In this document: piece after piece, positions 34,453 to 47,104 of the stretch
How positions within the stretch are numbered: position 1 is the stretch's first letter
How the letters are laid out: every line of letters starts with the position of its first letter
Source: Artocarpus heterophyllus
Lineage: Eukaryota; Streptophyta; Magnoliopsida; Rosales; Moraceae
Assembly: GCA_025403435.1 (NCBI GenBank)
Contig: CM046332.1
Location: 955,330 to 1,019,329 of the forward strand
DNA length: 64,000 nt
Direction of reading: 5' to 3'
Notes under the pieces: model-generated
What the model was told of the DNA's origin: nothing
Database searches by the model: none
What the model saw: only the letters and a program-made list of their open reading frames with translations
Made by a program: the position numbers and the translations under genes

Positions 34453-36024
34453 ATGAAACTTGGGAGACTAGCCGCAATCAGGCCATCTATCTTTTCACCA
34501 TCGTCCAGTAACTATTATAAACCACTTCTCTCAAATCATGACTATATTTCTCGCCCAACTTCTGACATTCTCTCCTCTTCTTTACAGCTCTACATTAACT
34601 CAGATAACCCTTCTTATGGCCAAAAGATCCACAGCTATATTCTCAAATCTGGGTTTAAGCCCAATACAAATCTCTCCATCAAACTCCTCATATTGTATTT
34701 AAAATCTGGTTCTTTGGAGTATGCACGCCAGATGTTTGATGAATTGCCTCACAGAACTCTCTCTGCTTATAATTACATTATAAGTGGTTATCTGAAGCAA
34801 CAGCAAGTGGAGGAATCTCTCGCTTTAGTTCGCGGGCTGGTATTTTCGGGACAAAAGCCAGATGGATATACATTTTCGATGATACTGAAAGCGTCTACTT
34901 GCACTGCTTGTGTTCGGTTACCGCGTAGCTTAGGCAGAGTTGTGCATGCCCAGATAATAAAATTAGATTTTGGGACCGATGACGTGCTTTACACGGCTCT
35001 TGTTGACTCTTATGTTAAGAACGGGAAAGTTTGTTACGCTAGGAGAGTGTTTGAAGCGATGTTGGAAAGAAACGTTGTGTGTTCAACGTCAATGATCACG
35101 GGATATATGAACCAAGGCTCTTTTGAGGATGCTGAGGAAATATTTAGGAAAACGGTTGAGAAAGATGTAGTGGCATTCAATGCAATGATTGAGGGTTATA
35201 GCAAATCCATCGAACATGCTTTGAAATCACTTGACATTTACATTGACATGCAACGATTGGATTTCCGGCCTAATATTTCTACATTTGCCAGTGTTATCGG
35301 GGCATGTTCGGTGTTGACGGCATTTGAAGTAGCTCAGCAGGTCCAAGGTCAGATCATGAAGACTCCATTGTATGCAAACATCAAGATTGGAAGCGCGCTT
35401 ATAGACCTGTTCTCAAAATGTGGCAGGATTGAGGACGCACGTACAATCTTCGATGAAATGCCCGAGAAGAATGTCTTTTCTTGGACTTCCATGATAGATG
35501 GTTATGGGAAAAATGGATATCCGTATGAAGCACTAAATCTCTTTAGCATAATGCAAAATGATCACCACATCAAACCTAATTTTGTCACGTTCCTGGGCAC
35601 TATTTCGGCTTGTGCACATGCCGGAATGGTTGATAAGGGCCTTGAGATCTTCGAAAGCATGGAGAAGGACTACACCCTAAAACCCAGGATGGAGCATTAC
35701 GCTTGCATTGTCGATCTTTTGGGGCGTGCAGGGCGTTTGTGTCAAGCATGGGAGTTTGTAAAGGCGATGCCTGAGAAGCCTGATTCGGATGTGTGGGCTG
35801 CTCTTCTGAGTTCATGTAGACTGCATGGTGACTTAGACATGGCTAGTGTAGCTGCCAATGAACTTTTTAAACTGAATTCGAATGATAGACCCGGGGCTTT
35901 TATTGCGCTTTCCAATACTTTGGCAGATGCGGGGAAATGGGATGGTGTGAGTGAACTTAGGGAGACAATGAAGGTAAGAGGGATCTCTAAAGATACCGGA
36001 CGCAGTTGGGTTGCTGCTGATTAA
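34453..36024 (+). CDS. PLS-class pentatricopeptide repeat protein, E subgroup, organellar
   Basis: Intronless 523-aa PPR protein; such proteins bind organelle transcripts for editing, splicing or stabilisation. The N-terminus is Arg/Ser-rich and lacks acidic residues for 25 positions, as in a mitochondrial presequence. From about residue 50 to 430 run degenerate P, L and S repeats, for example SGYLKQQQVEESLAL, IDLFSKCGRIEDARTIFDEM and DGYGKNGYPYEALNLF. The C-terminus (VWAALLSSCRLHGDLDMAS ... SWVAAD) is an E-type domain; there is no DYW domain, so any editing role would need a partner. Layout and the closing GRSW resemble Arabidopsis At1g28690 (about 520 aa, mitochondrial), which I take as the likely ortholog. 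The reading frame is intact. Confidence 0.9.
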   Translation: MKLGRLAAIRPSIFSPSSSNYYKPLLSNHDYISRPTSDILSSSLQLYINSDNPSYGQKIHSYILKSGFKPNTNLSIKLLILYLKSGSLEYARQMFDELPHRTLSAYNYIISGYLKQQQVEESLALVRGLVFSGQKPDGYTFSMILKASTCTACVRLPRSLGRVVHAQIIKLDFGTDDVLYTALVDSYVKNGKVCYARRVFEAMLERNVVCSTSMITGYMNQGSFEDAEEIFRKTVEKDVVAFNAMIEGYSKSIEHALKSLDIYIDMQRLDFRPNISTFASVIGACSVLTAFEVAQQVQGQIMKTPLYANIKIGSALIDLFSKCGRIEDARTIFDEMPEKNVFSWTSMIDGYGKNGYPYEALNLFSIMQNDHHIKPNFVTFLGTISACAHAGMVDKGLEIFESMEKDYTLKPRMEHYACIVDLLGRAGRLCQAWEFVKAMPEKPDSDVWAALLSSCRLHGDLDMASVAANELFKLNSNDRPGAFIALSNTLADAGKWDGVSELRETMKVRGISKDTGRSWVAAD

Positions 36025-37857
36025 TGTAATTGGTAAGGTTATTGAAATTGCTTATACGAATCCATTCTTATAAGCATAGGAATGGAATGGTGATTGTTGG
36101 TTATGATTGTAAAAAGCATTGGATTTCGTTGTTGATTGAATTAGTAATGTTGTTTTTTTCTCTTTGGCATCGACACTAGGCATTTTTGCGTGAGCAGAGC
36201 GATGGATGGGTGGGGGGAGGGGAGGAAGGGATGCAGTTTGACCGGTGTTCTAATCGGTGGTGTTTTGAATGGTTTGGAAGAGTTCGAGCGACATTTTGAA
36301 AAACAGTCCATACTTCAGAGGGACGTTTATGAAAACAATCCATTAAATTTGTCATCCATGCCATCTTCATGCTCTAGCCATGCCATGCATGTGACTTAGA
36401 TTGCTGAAATCGGGAATGGAAATTTGGAATGAGATTGGAGAAGTTTTGGAAATGCTAATGTAGCAATAAGCGGAACATTTGAAAACTTTCCAGGTGATTG
36501 TTCGTATGGTTCTGAATTTCAATGGCCTCAAAAAGTGGCAGAAATCACTACTATGTGAAGCTGTTTTCAATTATAACTGCATTGGAAATTCAGGTATGAT
36601 TTGGAATTCTGTTTTTGGTAACTTTTTTTGTTCTTCCTTTTGCCATTATGTTTGAGTTGCTTAATGCCGTTTCTTTGAGTAGAGAACACAAAAACTGCAT
36701 CTTTCGGTTGATTGTTCTATCCGAGATGTGTGCCAAAACCCGAAAGAGCATTGCTAGTCAACCATGAAGCTTTGCAGACAGTGGTGTAGCTAGTCCCACT
36801 GAGGTGGGTGTATATTTTTTTAATTGAAAATAAATGACATAAAACTGTTTAAAGAAATTCTATTACAATATCTTCTAGAAACTACTAGATTAAATCATAT
36901 TGTGTTTTACACTGTAAAACACGCTTTATCGGTACTGTGTTGTCTTAAAATGATTGATTTTTTATATAAAAATTGTTTGTTTTGCATCCTTTTTTTTTAA
37001 AAAAAATTGTGATTTTTATCAGATTTAACATTAAAAAATACGCACTATCGATACCATAGAATTTTTTAATTTAAATTATATACCATGCTTTTTAAATATA
37101 TAAAAAATCATATCTTATATTTTAGATTTTATCACATTTATACTTTCAGATTTTAAAATTACGCACCATTCTTACTTTTCATCAATCATTGATCTATTTA
37201 ACCAAACACGTTTGAGCATTCTTAATACAATAACAAAGAATTAGGAAAAAAAATAAAGATTTAACATGAATTTAAAATGTAAAGCTATAAATGAGATTTA
37301 CTCCAAAATATAATCACAAAACATTTTACAGTAGCTCATGAGTCCAAAGTCAATGGGGTTTGATTCATCGACTTTATAATCTAATATAATCCAAACATTC
37401 TCTCTCTTTTTTAAGGTTTGATTCATGTTAATTTTAAAAAAATCCCTTCCAACACTTTTCGATGATATTAAAGGCTACGATCTCAGGTAATTAGTGGAGA
37501 GTATAATTAATGTGTTAATGGCCTCAAGTACGAACCATGCAATAATGTCATTGGATAATTAGGCCATCTATATCATCACCCAAGGGACAAGAGACTTCGG
37601 CATCTAAAATAGCAAGGGACGCCACTGGATTGCCAATAAAATAAATTTAGTCTTTTATTTACTAATATTATGTCTATATACCTACCTACATATATAGAAT
37701 ATGCAAGCAAGGACAAAGCCACCTACGGACGACGACGGACCACTCTAAAATTCTATCTTTTTATTCTGTATGTGACAAATTGTAGCAACCAATAACCTCT
37801 ACTCAGGATGTTGATTATTCAACAAACATAGCATCCTACTATAAAAAGGAATGAAGC
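36025..37857. other. Intergenic, no gene seen
   Basis: The presumed 3' UTR of the PPR gene is followed by AT-rich DNA. At about 36780 the words GTGGTGTAGCTAGTCCCACTG resemble decayed ends of plant DNA elements, but no partner end was found. ORFs at 36176-36570 overlap on both strands and show no recognisable domain. Confidence 0.5.
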
Positions 37858-38194
37858 TTTTTTTTTTTAAGGGGAAAAGGAAGATAATTCATTAATGGCT
37901 ATCGGCCAAAATAGATGGAGCGATGGAAGCTGGGCGCTCTTCGAGCCAAAATCTATCCTCCATAGAGAAGAGGGCAAAATTTGCTAGGAGATGGGCGGCA
38001 GTAGTGTTCCCTGAACGAGGGGTAAAGCTGCAAGTTCCACCACCAACTGAAGTACAACAATGTTTTACATCAGAGATAATGCTATCACTAAGGGAAAAAG
38101 GATTTTAACTCCTTATAGCATTAATAGCAGGGAGGCAGTCGCTTTCAATGAGCAAAGCCTTCAATCCCGTCTCGATTCCAAAAGCGAGGCCTTC

Positions 38195-40893
38195 TCAAAT
38201 TGCAAGCAATTCACTGTCAACAACAGAGAAATTCCGCATGATGCGTTTTGATAATGCACCAAGAACATTACCCTCAGAATCTCGATAGATTTCACCTACT
38301 CCGACGTAGCCTAGATTGTGGTGAACTGCTGCATCAACATTAAGCTTTAAGATACCTGAAAGAGGCCGGGACCAATGGGAGGAGCAGGTGGTAGTGTGGA
38401 GGGCTGGAGAGAGCACTTTTGAATTGAGAGCTCTGAAGTCCTTCAAATAGCAGTCAGCCTTTGCAAGCATTGTCAAGGGTTCGTAGAATTTGGTCTGATG
38501 GAGGTATCGGTTTCGGTTATACCAATTCTGCCAGAGAATAACGGAGAAAAGTTTAAAATCTAATTTTGTACCAATCTGCAAAAGTTCTACCATTGAATTT
38601 CCTGAGGATATGCCACAGTGTGGAAATAGACCATATTGCTTGGGTTGCTTGGTAGTGGAAAAGAGCATGAGCAGTGTTTTCCTCATCGTCATGGCAAAAG
38701 CAACAAATTTTGGGGACATTTACGTTCCTTGATCGAAGGGCTGTTGCAGTGGGAGGAATATTATGGTACGCCTTCCAGAGGAAAATTTTTACCTTGTTAG
38801 GAATCTTGAGAAACCACATAAAGTTCCACCATTTGGAGGATTTGTTCTCTGAAGTTGAAGCATGGTTCTGTTTTGAAGTGAAGGCAACATGATAATCGTT
38901 GTTGACGGAATAGCGACCATATGTCCCAAAGTGCGAAATGAGTAGGTCGTCCTTTCTTCAGGAACCAATAGGGATGGTATAAATGTGTTCTTTGTCGACA
39001 TGAAGAAACAACATGTCAACCAGATTTCAACTCCACCCCGTACCACTTTTAAGCATGAGATCAGTCACAAGATAATCCTCACCAATAGGACTGGGAGAGA
39101 CGGGCTTGAAAGTAGTCGGGCGGGCCGTCAAGGGTCATGGAAAGCATTGATATTAGAACCATTACCTCCCGTCCAGCAAAGCCCTTGTTGGAGAAGATCA
39201 AGGCCCCAAGATAAACAAAGCCAAAAGAATGAAGACCCGGCTGAAGGCCAGGATTGCAGAAGGGAAGAGTTTCAAAAAATATTTAGACTTCAAGATCTTG
39301 TGAACTAATGAATCTTGGTTGTGAAGAAGTCTCCATCCCTGCATTGCAAGCATAGCTTGATTGAAGGAAGAGAGATCACGAAAAGCCAACCCACCATGAA
39401 GTTTTGATCGACACATTTTGTCCCAACTAACCCAATGTATTTTGCGCTTATTATCAGTGGAGGCCCACCAGAATTTGGAGATTAAAGAGTGCAGCTCATC
39501 ACAAAGAGTGGCAGGGAGCTTGAATATGTTCATCGTGCAAGTGGGTAAGGATTGAACCACAAGCTTAATTACAACTTCATTACCCCCAAAAGAAAAGAAC
39601 TTTGCCTTCCAACCCTGCAATTTTTTCCACAACTTCTCTTTGATGTAGCTGAGAGTATGTCTTCTATTTTTCCCAACAAGAGATGGGAGGCCAAGGTGTA
39701 CCTATCGTGTCTTTTGGACAAGCTAAATCCCATAAATTGTTGAATCTCAGCCTTTGTTTCAGCAGACACATATGGGCCATAGTAGACACAGGACTTGTCA
39801 AAATCTGCTTTTTGTCCAGAAGCAGCCTTATAAATACCTAGAATATGCTTTAGTTGAGAGCATTTCTATAGTTTTGCATGACAAAAAAAAATACTATCAG
39901 TGAAGAAAATAGGACTTATTGGAGGGATTGTTCTAGTGCATTGCACACCATGCAGTTGACCATTATTTTCGCGTCATTGACGAGTGCTGTAAGACCTTCT
40001 GCGTAGATAATGAAAACATAAGGCGATAAAGGGCAGCCTTGTCTAACCTAGAGGGAAATCCTTTCACAAGAAAGGAGAAAGAAAAGGTGGAGATGCATTC
40101 TTGAACAAGCTTACACCAGCGGCTGCTAAAACCTAGTTTTGCCAGCATTCCCAAAAGAAAGTTCCACTGGATAGGGTTAAGAGCCTTACCCATGTCAAGT
40201 TTGAAAGCAACATGTCCCTTCCTCCTTATGTTGCATTTCCTTCTTGAGATTAATTTGAAAGCAGTGCTGATGCTATCAAAGATCAATCTATTTGGAACAA
40301 AGGCACTTTGGTTGCTAGAGATGAGTTGGTGGAGCCACGATTTGAGCCTGTTTGCCATTGCCTTCATGATTGTTTTATAGAAAACACTATAGAGACTTAT
40401 TGGACAAAAGTTTGCAGTATGGGTTGGCTCTTTGACCTTTGGAATGAGAGTGACCAAGGTGTGATTAAATTTCCTAATTGATTCCCCCTTTGTTTAAGAC
40501 ATCCAGACATACCTTTGTTAAAAGGCCACTAATAGGTGACCAATTTTTCTAGTAAAAGATTGCTTGAAATCCATCCGATCCCGGGGCTTTTGCAGGGTTC
40601 ATACTAAAAAGTGCTGCTTTGACATCATCTGCAGTAAAGGGAGAGTCTAAAACTTGTTGCATCTCATGAGAGCATCTAGTGGTAACCGATCCCAGGGCTT
40701 TTGAAATAGATGAAGGTTGAGGCTTAGCAGAGGAGAACAAATCCCTGTAATAATTTTCAATGCTAGAAGTAATGTCTCCATGGAAATTGACCCAGCAGCC
40801 GTTGCAGTCCATTAAACCTTTGATTTTATTTCGACGCCATCTTTCGGAGGCCTTGTTATGAAAATAAGTTGTGTTTTTTTCTCTTGCTTTCAA
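38195..40893 (-). pseudogene. LINE ORF2 remnant: reverse transcriptase, zf-RVT, RNase H
   Basis: Pieces in order: 40893-40549 (NPAKAPGSDGF, before RT), 40457-39963 (VTLIPKV, ANRLKSWL, SNQSAFVPNR; RT fingers), 39632-39198 (GWKAKFFSFGG, SKFWWAS; RT C-terminus), 38819-38553 (zf-RVT, FLWKAYHNIPPT, CCFCHDDEE) and 38719-38195 (RNase H, LNVDAAV, GVGEIYRDSEGNVLGALS). The catalytic YADD-type motif near 39880-39895 reads FTDS, so the active site is lost. Frameshifts separate the pieces. Confidence 0.85.
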
Positions 40894-41358
40894 CCAATCA
40901 GCCAGAGAGCACTCACGCCAAGGAACTTCTTCACAAACAGTAGCAAATGAGCTCCTTCTTAAGACTTTTGATTCTCACCATATCAGCAGCAGAAGCAGGG
41001 CACTTGTATAATTCCGTGAGCTTAGATTGGGGCTCTTTTAATTTTTTTGGGATTGATCCAAATTTGGGGCGGCTTCATGATTTTACATAAAAAGTGACCA
41101 TATTTTAGGTAAGAAGTGACCACATCTAGTTTACCACTAAGGGAAGAAATAACAGTGGGCCCTGAAAGCTATGCCAAGATGTATCTAGAATCTTATCAAA
41201 ATCTTCCTCCTTTAGCCAGTAAGGCTCAAACCGGAAAGGACTCTTTTTATTTGGGCTTTGACTGATGTTACTCAGGAGAAGGAGGAGTGGGTAGTGATCA
41301 GAGTTTGAAAAATCCAGGTGTATTGGATGGTGAATTGGGAAGAAAGTTTCCCAGTCCG

Positions 41359-43396
41359 TGTTAGAAAAATAGTACGTAACAAAATTTTAAAAATTTTATA
41401 TCAGAGTATTTTTTCGAAACACAAGTTTGACATGCTATATGCATAAATTAACCAGATCTTACTAACCTTTGTATGCCGAAAAGCTCCTGCAATCAGTGAA
41501 GAGAAGTAACGTTCCAAAAGAGCCTCAACCAACTATCTTCTTTGCTATTCTCTATCCACGATCGGAGTGAGTATAGGCTCACACATTCAGCTCTTCCACC
41601 AGGTGACTCTCCTTCCAACCAATTGACAGAATCCAAAGCTAATGTTCGTGATTTGTGAACAAGAGCTCTCAGGGAGTTTTCAGATTCTCACTAGCAGAGT
41701 ATCACTCTTAATCTCTCAATTAATCTAAATAACTTATGTGACTTACTCTCTATTTATAGAGGTTGGGTCTAGGGTCAGTCCTTATCAGATTAGGTCTCAA
41801 AATTCGAATTAGAATCAAATTCGGATCAATATTTGATAAGATCCGCGTAAAAACGCGTGATCTTATCCTTCGCTCATCGGCAGGCCGATCAAGATGATCG
41901 GTAGGCCGAACAGGCCACATCGGCAGGCCGAACTGGCCCCATCGGCAGGCCGAACTTGAGGATCGGCGTGCCAAACTACCGATTAATATCTCAGTGAATC
42001 TTTTATTTTTCACCTAAGATTTTATAAGATAAAATCTCAGTTTTAATTCAAATAACCCAATAGAAAAGTTATCTGATTAAAACAACTTTATCTTGATACT
42101 CTCTAGAAAAATAAATGAATTCCTGATAATTCTACAAGTTTATCTTGATCTAATTTATTCAAAATTAAATTAACCGATAAACAGACAAGAATTATCCGAT
42201 CCTAATAATTCAACAAGTTTAGCTTGAATTAATTTTATCACAAAATTAATTCAACCGATAAACAGACATGAATTATTTGATTCTTTCGAATTTCAACTAA
42301 TCTAATAAATCTGACAAAAGTCACAAATTAGTGGAAAAGCACACTGTATCGTTACAGGATGTTGTGAGCTAGCAAAGGGGACCAAATGGACCTTTATAGT
42401 TTAAGCTCCTAATAATTATGAAACCCAATATTCCAGATATATATTTCATAATTATTAACTCCAACGCTATTCCACTAAAAGCTTGGAGTTGCACTCTCGA
42501 ACTACATAGAATTACGAAGCTCGTATAGCTAAGTCTCATTGACATATTATAGTGTATCGTATCCCCATAGGATTATCCATAACTGGCTTAAGGACAAGTT
42601 CTGTCTTACCTTCTCGATTATTTTTATCTTACATTTTATTATCTCACCATCGAAAAATTACCATCTAAAGACAGTATACCATTCGGTTACACCTATGTAT
42701 CCAAATGGTTGAGCGCTCCAGTTTTTCAATTACAGGATAACGCATATAAGAGGATATCACCACTCCTAAAGAGGAGCTATAGATTTCATATCTATGAATA
42801 ACAGGTCTACGCTATCAAGAGTCATGCCTCCAACGTACCGGCATGCATACCGTTATTAAGATGTGGGTGTCACCTTTTGGTATATCAAAAGACACAAGTC
42901 AAGACAACGGGCCCACTATTCATCTCAAGATTAAGATACAATACAAATGATTGTCTAAAGTGAATCGATTTGTCGAGACAGAATTATTAATCCAAATCAA
43001 TTCACTTTATGTCCCGATCCAACGTATCGTCACCTGTGACAATGTGCCAATGTTTCTATTCACAGAGTCCAACTTCGATGGTCAAGACAAACCACTCCCA
43101 ATTGGGATATAGACAACATAACAATCTTTACATGAATAAAGCACCCAACTATATTTTCTCGATTGCGGATCTTATGATTTAGACTGTCACCTTAAGAATC
43201 GTGTCTTCCGCATAATCTGTCCATCATATGCCCAATTCTTAAAGGTTTAGACTATTGTTTGCTTAACATACATTCAACAAATATGAACGTAAAGAGGACA
43301 AGATTTGGTATATAAACAATAAATAAATTCTTTATTGATAAAAATGTCTCCAAAAATTTGTTACATTTTTACTCCTTAGGGCATACATGTGTAATA
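41359..43396 (-). mobile_element. Copia solo LTR (minus) in the LINE
   Basis: 2038 bp, TGTTAGAAAAATAGTACG ... CATGTGTAATA, the same family as the element at 13509. Flanks are GTCCG (41354-41358) and GTCTG (43397-43401), a duplication with one C/T mismatch. LINE sequence continues on both sides. Its U3 array (41875-41985) has several well-preserved dyads such as TCGGCAGGCCGA. Confidence 0.88.
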
Positions 43397-43713
43397 GTCT
43401 GCTGTAGCTATGCATCTATACAATCGGCCAATGACATTTGTATCACCCCCTCTTTTATTAGTCCAAGTGAAAGGCTCATCAGTGAAATTCGAACTGCAAA
43501 AACCACAGTCGTCTAAGGCAGATTGGAAGTCTTGCATAAAAGCTTCAGAGCGAGGGGGCCTCCTATTTTTTCAGAGTTTACAACGATTTCATTGAAGTCT
43601 CCGAAGTAGAGCCAAGGATAGGAGACATGATCTTTAAGATGGCAGAGCAGCTTCTAGGAATGAGAGCACTAGAATTGTTCTAGGAGACCATAGAAGCCAG
43701 TGAAGGTCTAGGC
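43397..43713 (-). pseudogene. LINE endonuclease fragment 1
   Basis: The minus strand encodes PWLYFGDFNEI (around 43570-43610), the conserved endonuclease motif of plant L1 LINEs, followed towards the left by RPPRSEAFMQDF and FTWTNKRGG-like sequence. It is cut by the solo LTRs at both sides. Confidence 0.8.
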
Positions 43714-45532
43714 TCTTAGACATAGTGCCTTAAGGAGTAAAATGTTGTAATATGTTTTTGAAGACATTTTATCAATAAAGAGTTTATTTATTATTCATAT
43801 ACCAAATGTTATCCTCTTTATATTCATTTCTGTTAAATGTATGATAAGTAAATAAAAGTCTGAGACTATCAATTTAAACCTTTAAGAATCATACATATGA
43901 GGGACATATTATACAGAATACATGAATTTTAAAGGTGATGGTCTAAATCATAAGATCTGCAATCGAGGGAATAAAGTTAGGCGCTTTATTAATGCTAAGA
44001 TTGTTACGTTGTCTATATCTCTAACGAGAGATGGCTTATCTTGGTCATTAGAGTGACTTTGCAAGTAGAAACATTGGTGCATTATCATAAGTGACGATGT
44101 ATTAAATCAGGATATAAAAGTTGAATTGATTTAGTTAATAATTCCATTTGTGTAAATCAATTCACTTTAGATAATCATATATGTTATGTTTTAATCCTGA
44201 AATGACTAATAGGCCCATATTCTTGACTTATGTCTTTTGATGTACTAAAGGGTGACATCCTAACTCTATGATGGTATGCATATCAGTATGTTGGAGACAT
44301 GAATTTTGATTCATGTAGACTCATTATTCATAGATATGGAATCTATAGCTTTTTTATATAGTTAATGATATTATCTTATATGTATTATCTTGTAATTGAA
44401 AGACTGTAGTGCTTAACCATTTGGATACATAGGTGTAACCGAATAATATACTGCTTATGGATAGTAAGTATTTCAATGGTGTGAAGGTAAAACGGAATTT
44501 ATCCTTAAGCCGTTATGAATATTCTATGGGCATGTAACGCATTATGATATGTCATGGACGGTTAGCTTATTGAAGCTTTGTAATTTTATGTAGTACGAGA
44601 GTGCAGCTTTAAGCTCTTAGTGGAATAGTGTTAGAGTTGATAATTATAAAATATGTATTTAAGATATTGTATTTTATAATTATAAAAGCATGAACTATAT
44701 ATGTCCCTCGGGTCCTCTTTGCTAACTCATTATAAATTCTATAACGATACGGTATTTTTTTTTACATATTAATGACTTATGCTAAATTATTAGATTGGCT
44801 GAAATTCGATAAGATTGGATTTAATAATTCATGTTAGTTTATCGGTTGAATTAATTTTGTAAATTAATTCAAGATAAACACGTTGAATTACTTGGAAAAT
44901 ATTTTATTTAATATGGGATTATCTGGATATGGTTGTTTTAGTCAGATAACTTCTTTATTGGATTATTTAAATTAAAATTGAGGCTCTATCTAAGATTCTC
45001 AGTAGAAAATATGATATTCTCAGGGATTAAAATTATTGTAAGTTTGGTAGGCCGATGGGAAACTTCGGCCTACCAATGGAGCAAGTTCGGTAGGACGATC
45101 TCCCAATTCAACTTGCTGATTGTGCTATAATCTGTATATAAGTTTTTAATCAAAAGTTGATCTAGACTCGAATTTTAAGGCTTAATCTAATAAGGTTTAA
45201 CCCCAAACTCGACCCCACTGTAAATAGGGGTGAGTTTTTTCAGTTATTCAAATCATTTAAGAAACATAGAGTGAGTACTCTAGTTTGAGAAGCTCTGAAA
45301 CTTCTCGAGAACTATTGTTCAACATCAAGAACCTTACTTTTAGGTATTCTCAAATAGTTAGAAGGAGAATCATCAGAGGAAAAACTGTATAACATGTGAC
45401 CACCCACACTCCGATCGTGGATAGAGAATAACAAAGAATATTAGTTGGTTGAGAATAGCATGTTAAACTTGTATTTTATAAAATATTTTAATTTAAAATT
45501 TTAAAATTCTACTACATACCGTTTTTCCAATA
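43714..45532 (+). mobile_element. Older Copia solo LTR (plus) in the LINE
   Basis: 1819 bp, aligned with the family LTR from TCTTAGACAT (TG decayed to TC) to TTTTTCCAATA (CA decayed to TA). Exact TAGGC duplication at 43709-43713 and 45533-45537. It is visibly more diverged than the other copies, with many point changes and deletions, so it is probably the oldest of the solo LTRs here. Confidence 0.88.
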
Positions 45533-45987
45533 TAGGCATCACAAAAGAGATGCCAAACAATGGTGTGAATATGGTTTTTGGAAGAGTTTTGGACTGACGA
45601 TTGGAGACAGACACTTTCCAATCGTCAGTCCAAAGGAGCACGTTGCCACCCTTCACTATTGACAAAAAAAGCATCATGAAAGCCCAAATGATCTTTCACG
45701 TTGTGAGCATGGAGTTTAGAGAGTTTGGTCTGAGAAAGGAAGACCAAGGATGGGGAAATTGCATGGACAACCTTCCGTACTTTTTTGAACATCTCGAGTT
45801 GCCCCATTCCTCGGACGTTCTAGTAGAGGAGACACATTGTTCCCGGCAACCCCTCTTGGCAGAGGTCGTTGATAGTTCAGTTTTGAAGGTTTTTGCCAAA
45901 TCCACCATCGCTTTGGACTTTTTCTACACGTCATCTTCTCTATTGCTTGGAAGGAGGTTGCTTTTCCTCTTACCAGTTTGCGTTTGA
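45533..45987 (-). pseudogene. LINE endonuclease fragment 2 (ORF2 N-terminus)
   Basis: The minus-strand reading frame at 45807-45625 contains VRKVVHAISPSLVFLSQTKL, matching the start of L1 endonucleases (xLVFLxETKL). It joins fragment 1 once the solo LTR is removed. Frames shift just upstream. Confidence 0.75.
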
Positions 45988-46327
45988 TTGCAATCTGAAT
46001 CTAGTGGGTTGGTAGGGGGAGTAATGCCTTGAGTGAGATTTTCTTTCTTCCTTTGGGTTGGGGAATTTTGGCCAGCGGAGGAAACGAGATGAGAATCTTC
46101 TATCACTAAGGGTTGAACCGGTGCATGTTGATGGATATAGTGGTGTGTTGCAGGCTTTACTTTATGCGTGTTGAGTGGTTTGGATATCGTGTGGGCCCAT
46201 CAATTGTTGGTGCCGATGCTATGGGAAATTCAATAGGCCCATGGGATTGTTCAGGTTTTTTGGGAATACTCACGTGGGTGGGAGATTTAATACGCACGCG
46301 AGAATCATCCTGGATAGTGTGGCATGT

Positions 46328-46870
46328 TCACAAGGAGGTTCCAATATTCTCATTGCTTTCGAAGTACCACCATGTGGTGTAGCATGCTTTTGGACTTCCG
46401 ATGTCTTTGTAGCCTTCTGGAGGTTGACGCTCAGGTGAGATTAGGGTATTTCCGATGAAACCAGGCAAGCAGAGCGAGGACTGGCTTTGAATAGAGGCCG
46501 TTGTCGAATTGTTATATCTTATTTGGGCACTGTTATACATCCCGACCGGGCAGTGGGACTCACAGGCCCACCCCACTGAGAGGGCCGGGCCACAGCCCGG
46601 TGGGAAAAAAAAAAAGGTTTTCCATCTTATTTTTGCTGGTTGTTTAGTAACAATCCATGGGCAGAAAATGTAAGACTTAGTTTCCCTTTGTTCAACAGCC
46701 CCAGGGTCGGTACAATCTCGAGCAATGTGGGTAGGAATGCCACCGCGGAAACAGAAATCAGGGAGATGCTCATATTTCACGTCAGCTTCCATGACTGACC
46801 CTTCTTTGCCAAGTCTTGCTTTGATGCGTCGGCGGAGACAATTCTGATCCTGAGAGAGTTCCCCAAACAA
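46328..46870 (-). pseudogene. LINE ORF1 remnant (gag-like, zinc knuckle)
   Basis: It contains RRRIKARLGKEG and then KYEHLPDFCFRGGIPTHIA, the zinc-knuckle region of plant LINE ORF1 proteins; the second knuckle cysteine is replaced by Gly (FCFRGG). The frame overlapping upstream (47064-46777) is probably the frame-shifted continuation. Confidence 0.7.
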
Positions 46871-47104
46871 GACTTTTCTGGGTATTTATAGACATCTGTG
46901 GCATTGGGAATCGGGACTATTTTCTTAGGCATTTCCAAGAGGGAGGGGAATGGGAACAAAGATGTGGGCCCATATACTGCCCTTCTTGTTGAAATTGCTG
47001 ATTGTTGTCCCAGCTGTATTGCAACTATGAAGCTGTCTGAAAACGCCTTCCTTTTTCTCGCCAATACAACAGATCAAGAAATCAAGATTGACTGTTTTGA
47101 TTAG

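Larger units (their letters stand above)
37858..47104 (-). mobile_element. Decayed L1-type LINE (minus) interrupted by two Copia solo LTRs
   Basis: On the minus strand the order is ORF1 remnant, endonuclease, reverse transcriptase, zf-RVT, RNase H, then a poly-A tail (T run 37858-37868 on the plus strand). Without the two LTRs it is about 5.4 kb, a normal LINE size. The 5' end near 47104 is approximate, and I could not find a target duplication next to the tail. All ORFs are broken. Confidence 0.85.

Noticed and set aside
36176..36570. Extra exons or a second gene after the PPR gene
   Set aside because: Overlapping short ORFs on both strands, no domain, and the PPR protein already ends with a complete E-type domain.
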